A stretch of DNA of 64,000 bases from Acanthopleuribacter pedis. GTDB taxonomy: Bacteria; Acidobacteriota; Holophagae; Acanthopleuribacterales; Acanthopleuribacteraceae. The DNA is taken from NCBI RefSeq assembly GCF_017377855.1, contig NZ_JAFREP010000006.1, forward strand, positions 248,001-312,000, given 5' to 3'. Of this stretch, positions 61,739-64,000 are shown in pieces. The notes below the pieces were generated by a model. It had not been told where the DNA came from. It saw only the letters and a program-made list of their open reading frames with translations, and searched no databases. The position numbers and the translations under genes are program-made. The first letter of the stretch is position 1. Every line of letters starts with the position of its first letter.

Positions 61739-62293
61739 ATGTCACACGGACAAGAACAAGTGAATCATTGGTTAGCCCAACTTGGCCAGACGATTGGATG
61801 CGGGCTTGCCCTTAATGAAGAAGGCCGTTGTTCCTTAAAGGCCGCCGGTGATGTAGGTATCGACATTTTTTGTGAGCCGGAAGACACCCAGTTTTACCTT
61901 AGTTTGCCTTTGTTTACGCTTTCCGGCCTCAACAGTCGCGAGATGGTATTGCAACATGCATTGACCATGAATATGTTTCAACAGGATACCGGCGGTGCCT
62001 CGATTGCGCTTGATGCCGATGGGGAAGCGTTGTTGCTTTGTTATACCCATCCCGTGGAGGGAACCGAGTACCAGACGTTTTACAACATCCTCGCCAATAT
62101 GATCGAGTCATGCATGGAACTCAAAAGCCAACTGATTGAAAGCGATGACCGGGATGATGAGGACCACCATGAGACGGATGAGGTTTCGTTTGGGGTTGAG
62201 CAGCATCGTCACGCTGTTCCCGCCTCATCCACGCGGCATGTCACCGAGGTCAGCCCACACGAGACGCTTCGGTACGTCATGAATTTCGCGTAA
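61739..62293 (+). CDS. CesT-family type III secretion chaperone
   Basis: 184 residues, with GGAGG nine bases before the ATG. The CesT/SycE-like alpha-beta fold pattern is present: helix NHWLAQLGQTIG, strand LNEEGRCSLKAAG, FCEPEDTQFYLSLPLFTLSG, helix MVLQHALTMNMFQQDTGGAS, strand GEALLLCYTH and the C-terminal helix TFYNILANMIESCMEL. Class I chaperones dimerise, bind the N-terminus of one effector and keep it export-competent. The acidic, His-rich tail after residue 130 is an extension beyond the family. The downstream gene, 149 bases on, is the likely client. Confidence 0.87.
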   Translation: MSHGQEQVNHWLAQLGQTIGCGLALNEEGRCSLKAAGDVGIDIFCEPEDTQFYLSLPLFTLSGLNSREMVLQHALTMNMFQQDTGGASIALDADGEALLLCYTHPVEGTEYQTFYNILANMIESCMELKSQLIESDDRDDEDHHETDEVSFGVEQHRHAVPASSTRHVTEVSPHETLRYVMNFA

Positions 62294-62442
62294 GTCCCGG
62301 TCCCTATTTTATTGCCGGCAGCGTTGTTTGCCGGAAGGGGTTTGGGCCAAAGGGTGCATCGGTGGCTTGCCTTAAGTAACAGGTTTCGCCGCGCATTCGG
62401 CCGACCCCGGCTTTTAATGGTTTAATGGTTAAGGAGAACGTC

Positions 62443-64000
62443 ATGTCAGGATTGAATAAAGTTGGAAGTAACGTTATACAGGTTGCTAAAAAAGAAGTAA
62501 AAGAGATCAAGCAACCCAAACAAGATAATAAGCTTGCGCTTGAGTCGAGTCCAAACCCCAATAGCAACGTGAAACCGAAAAAGATGAATGCGAAACATAT
62601 CGCTGAAGCAGCGCCGATTAACGCCCCTAAGTTTGAGAACCCCAAAAAAGAAACCAAACGGGTTCAAACCGTACAGCTTAAGGTAAATTTGAGCAAACTC
62701 GCGCCCGACAATAAGCCTGGATTGGCGACGCTCAAAGAGCGCTCCAAAATGGTGTTTGATACGATAGAAAAGATGGTTGACAAAAAAATCATCGATACTC
62801 GGAAATCATCAACCACGGTTGTGACCATGCCGGAGTTTTTCCTGAACGATGCTTCTAAAACCATGAGCCCGCCGGAAATGGAACAAGCAATTACCTACCT
62901 GAAAGACCTTGCCAAAAATGAGAAGTTTGAGAATCTGGTATTTACACCTGGCAGTATGTTGGCGATGCACCCGGCGCCGGCGATGAAGCATATTAAATCC
63001 AGCGATCTTCAAACCATTGCAGAGACCATGAAGCTGGATATTAATGAGGTTAAGGAAGCCTATGCTGAGATGACCTCTTCGAGTGAGGAGAAATACGAGA
63101 AGGTAAGTAACGTTCGCAAGGCTTTGATTGGGGTAGGTGACCAGCTGAACAAGAAGGTTGCCAATGCCGCGAAAAATAACAACAAGGTGAACATCACCAA
63201 GGAAGTGATTGCCGATATTTGTAAAACGATCAAAGATCCGAGTAACCTAAAAATCAACCCACGTTCAGGCTTCAAACAGATGCAAAACTGTATTCTGGTC
63301 ATGGAAGGTGGCAAAAATGGGCAAAACAAGCTGATCAATAAAACCGCGCCTTCTGATATTGATAGCGCTTTGCGATCAGACAAGAAAAAAAATAGCGATA
63401 AATATGAAGACCAGTTGGTGTATTACCCGGCAAAAACGATGTTTAAGGACAACAGGAAACAAATTATTAATAAGGCGAGCCATGTTGGCATTAATGCAGA
63501 TTCTTTTGCCTTTCACAGTCCGAAAAACGATTTCGATATGGCGGTGGCCATTTGCCTTGATTACAGCGAGCAGATTTACGCCGGAATCGCTGATGAAAAA
63601 AATAAGAACAAAATTGACCAGCTACATGTTTCCTCCGCGGGTGTGGGAATGAGGACGGTGAATAAAAGTTACGGTATGTCTAAGTCTGCATTTTCACTGA
63701 ATGATGGTTTTGGTTCCGCTTTATCTGCCGACGTCAGCACTGGGGATTTAGACAAATACTATCTGCGCGACAAAGAGGCCGTTGGAATCTCTTATTCAAT
63801 TAAAAACGAAACCTTCTCGGCAGAGCCGACCAACTTCGAAAAGAAGGAATTCTATTCGGACATGAAGGACAATTTGGCTTTCCAAATTGATGCACCGATT
63901 CACAAACCCCGCACGGTCTCAAATGCCTCGTCGGTGTCCTCCTTTGATGGGAATCCCAATGTCGGCATGCAGGAGTTACTCGGGAAAAATGAGAAGATGC
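62443..64000 (+). CDS. probable type III effector with nitrilase-superfamily fold (3' end outside the window)
   Basis: At least 519 codons, open at the window end; AAGGAG seven bases before the ATG. The N-terminal ~100 residues are Lys/Asn-rich and low in hydrophobics, as in type III secretion and chaperone-binding regions. From about 110 the protein resembles carbon-nitrogen hydrolases: VVTMPEFFL (Glu131), QNCILVMEGG then KLINKTAPSDID (Lys300 likely) and MAVAICLDYSEQIY (Cys371), followed by DQLHVSSAGVGM; these give the Glu-Lys-Cys order and spacing of nitrilases and amidases. The composition (about 45% G+C) differs from the neighbouring genes and suggests horizontal acquisition. The assignment as effector rests on the adjoining CesT chaperone. 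Confidence 0.75.
   Translation, partial: MSGLNKVGSNVIQVAKKEVKEIKQPKQDNKLALESSPNPNSNVKPKKMNAKHIAEAAPINAPKFENPKKETKRVQTVQLKVNLSKLAPDNKPGLATLKERSKMVFDTIEKMVDKKIIDTRKSSTTVVTMPEFFLNDASKTMSPPEMEQAITYLKDLAKNEKFENLVFTPGSMLAMHPAPAMKHIKSSDLQTIAETMKLDINEVKEAYAEMTSSSEEKYEKVSNVRKALIGVGDQLNKKVANAAKNNNKVNITKEVIADICKTIKDPSNLKINPRSGFKQMQNCILVMEGGKNGQNKLINKTAPSDIDSALRSDKKKNSDKYEDQLVYYPAKTMFKDNRKQIINKASHVGINADSFAFHSPKNDFDMAVAICLDYSEQIYAGIADEKNKNKIDQLHVSSAGVGMRTVNKSYGMSKSAFSLNDGFGSALSADVSTGDLDKYYLRDKEAVGISYSIKNETFSAEPTNFEKKEFYSDMKDNLAFQIDAPIHKPRTVSNASSVSSFDGNPNVGMQELLGKNEKM

Overview
The window looks like a chromosome segment from a large-genome, GC-rich (roughly 58-60% G+C), Gram-negative predatory or host-associated bacterium, most likely of the phylum Acidobacteriota. 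That placement is inference. It rests on a TIGR02999-type ECF sigma factor directly upstream of a Ser/Thr kinase-TPR protein, two giant hybrid histidine kinases with 'two-component regulator propeller' sensors, PorV/FadL-like outer-membrane proteins, a TonB receptor, and both type VI and type III secretion accessory genes. No rRNA, tRNA or CRISPR array was seen.

Layout. 1-3.4 kb: a large secreted beta-rich protein whose stop codon lies inside a dispersed repeat. 4-9 kb: an operon of an outer-membrane beta-barrel protein, a membrane-anchored coiled-coil AAA/STAND ATPase, and a second ATPase fused to a degenerate protein-kinase C-lobe. 9-15.5 kb, opposite strand: a 1699-residue hybrid kinase with two kinase modules, coupled to a receiver-histidine-kinase protein. 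15.6-15.9 kb: a 273-bp MITE-like element. 16-26.5 kb: a TetR-controlled cluster (alpha/beta hydrolases, KAS III-like enzyme, FabG-like reductase, acyl-CoA ligase, Na+/solute symporter, TonB receptor, exported hydrolase) that looks like an uptake/activation or small-molecule pathway; its substrate is unknown. 26.8 kb: a secreted lipase.

27.8-33.9 kb (minus strand) is an orphan type VI secretion cargo island read in the order VgrG, PAAR, DUF4123 adaptor, toxin with a pre-toxin module and a putative HNH-like nuclease tip, candidate immunity protein, and a CDC123-like ATP-grasp protein. A PoNi-family (DUF1911) immunity gene is divergent from it. 35-47 kb holds mixed accessory and housekeeping genes: AraC regulator and DUF3224 protein, GNAT, ECF sigma and Ser/Thr kinase-TPR, a coupled NADAR and nucleoside deoxyribosyltransferase-like pair, GST, and a tauABC-like taurine/sulfonate ABC importer.

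47-56 kb: an ankyrin-PQQ propeller fusion followed closely by a second hybrid propeller kinase, a class III nucleotide cyclase convergent with it, and a secreted protein with a hedgehog/intein (Hint) autoprocessing domain whose 3' end carries an array of 41-bp hairpin repeats and an intrinsic terminator. 56.1-57.8 kb has no gene I can support and includes a sharply AT-rich patch. 57.8-58.8 kb: glutathione peroxidase plus an OhrR-type MarR regulator. 59.2-61.3 kb: an ABC exporter with an N-terminal HMA-like domain. The window ends with a CesT-family type III secretion chaperone and the first 519 codons of its probable client, a low-GC, lysine-rich protein that appears to carry a nitrilase-superfamily Glu-Lys-Cys triad. 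This is my strongest candidate for an undescribed effector.
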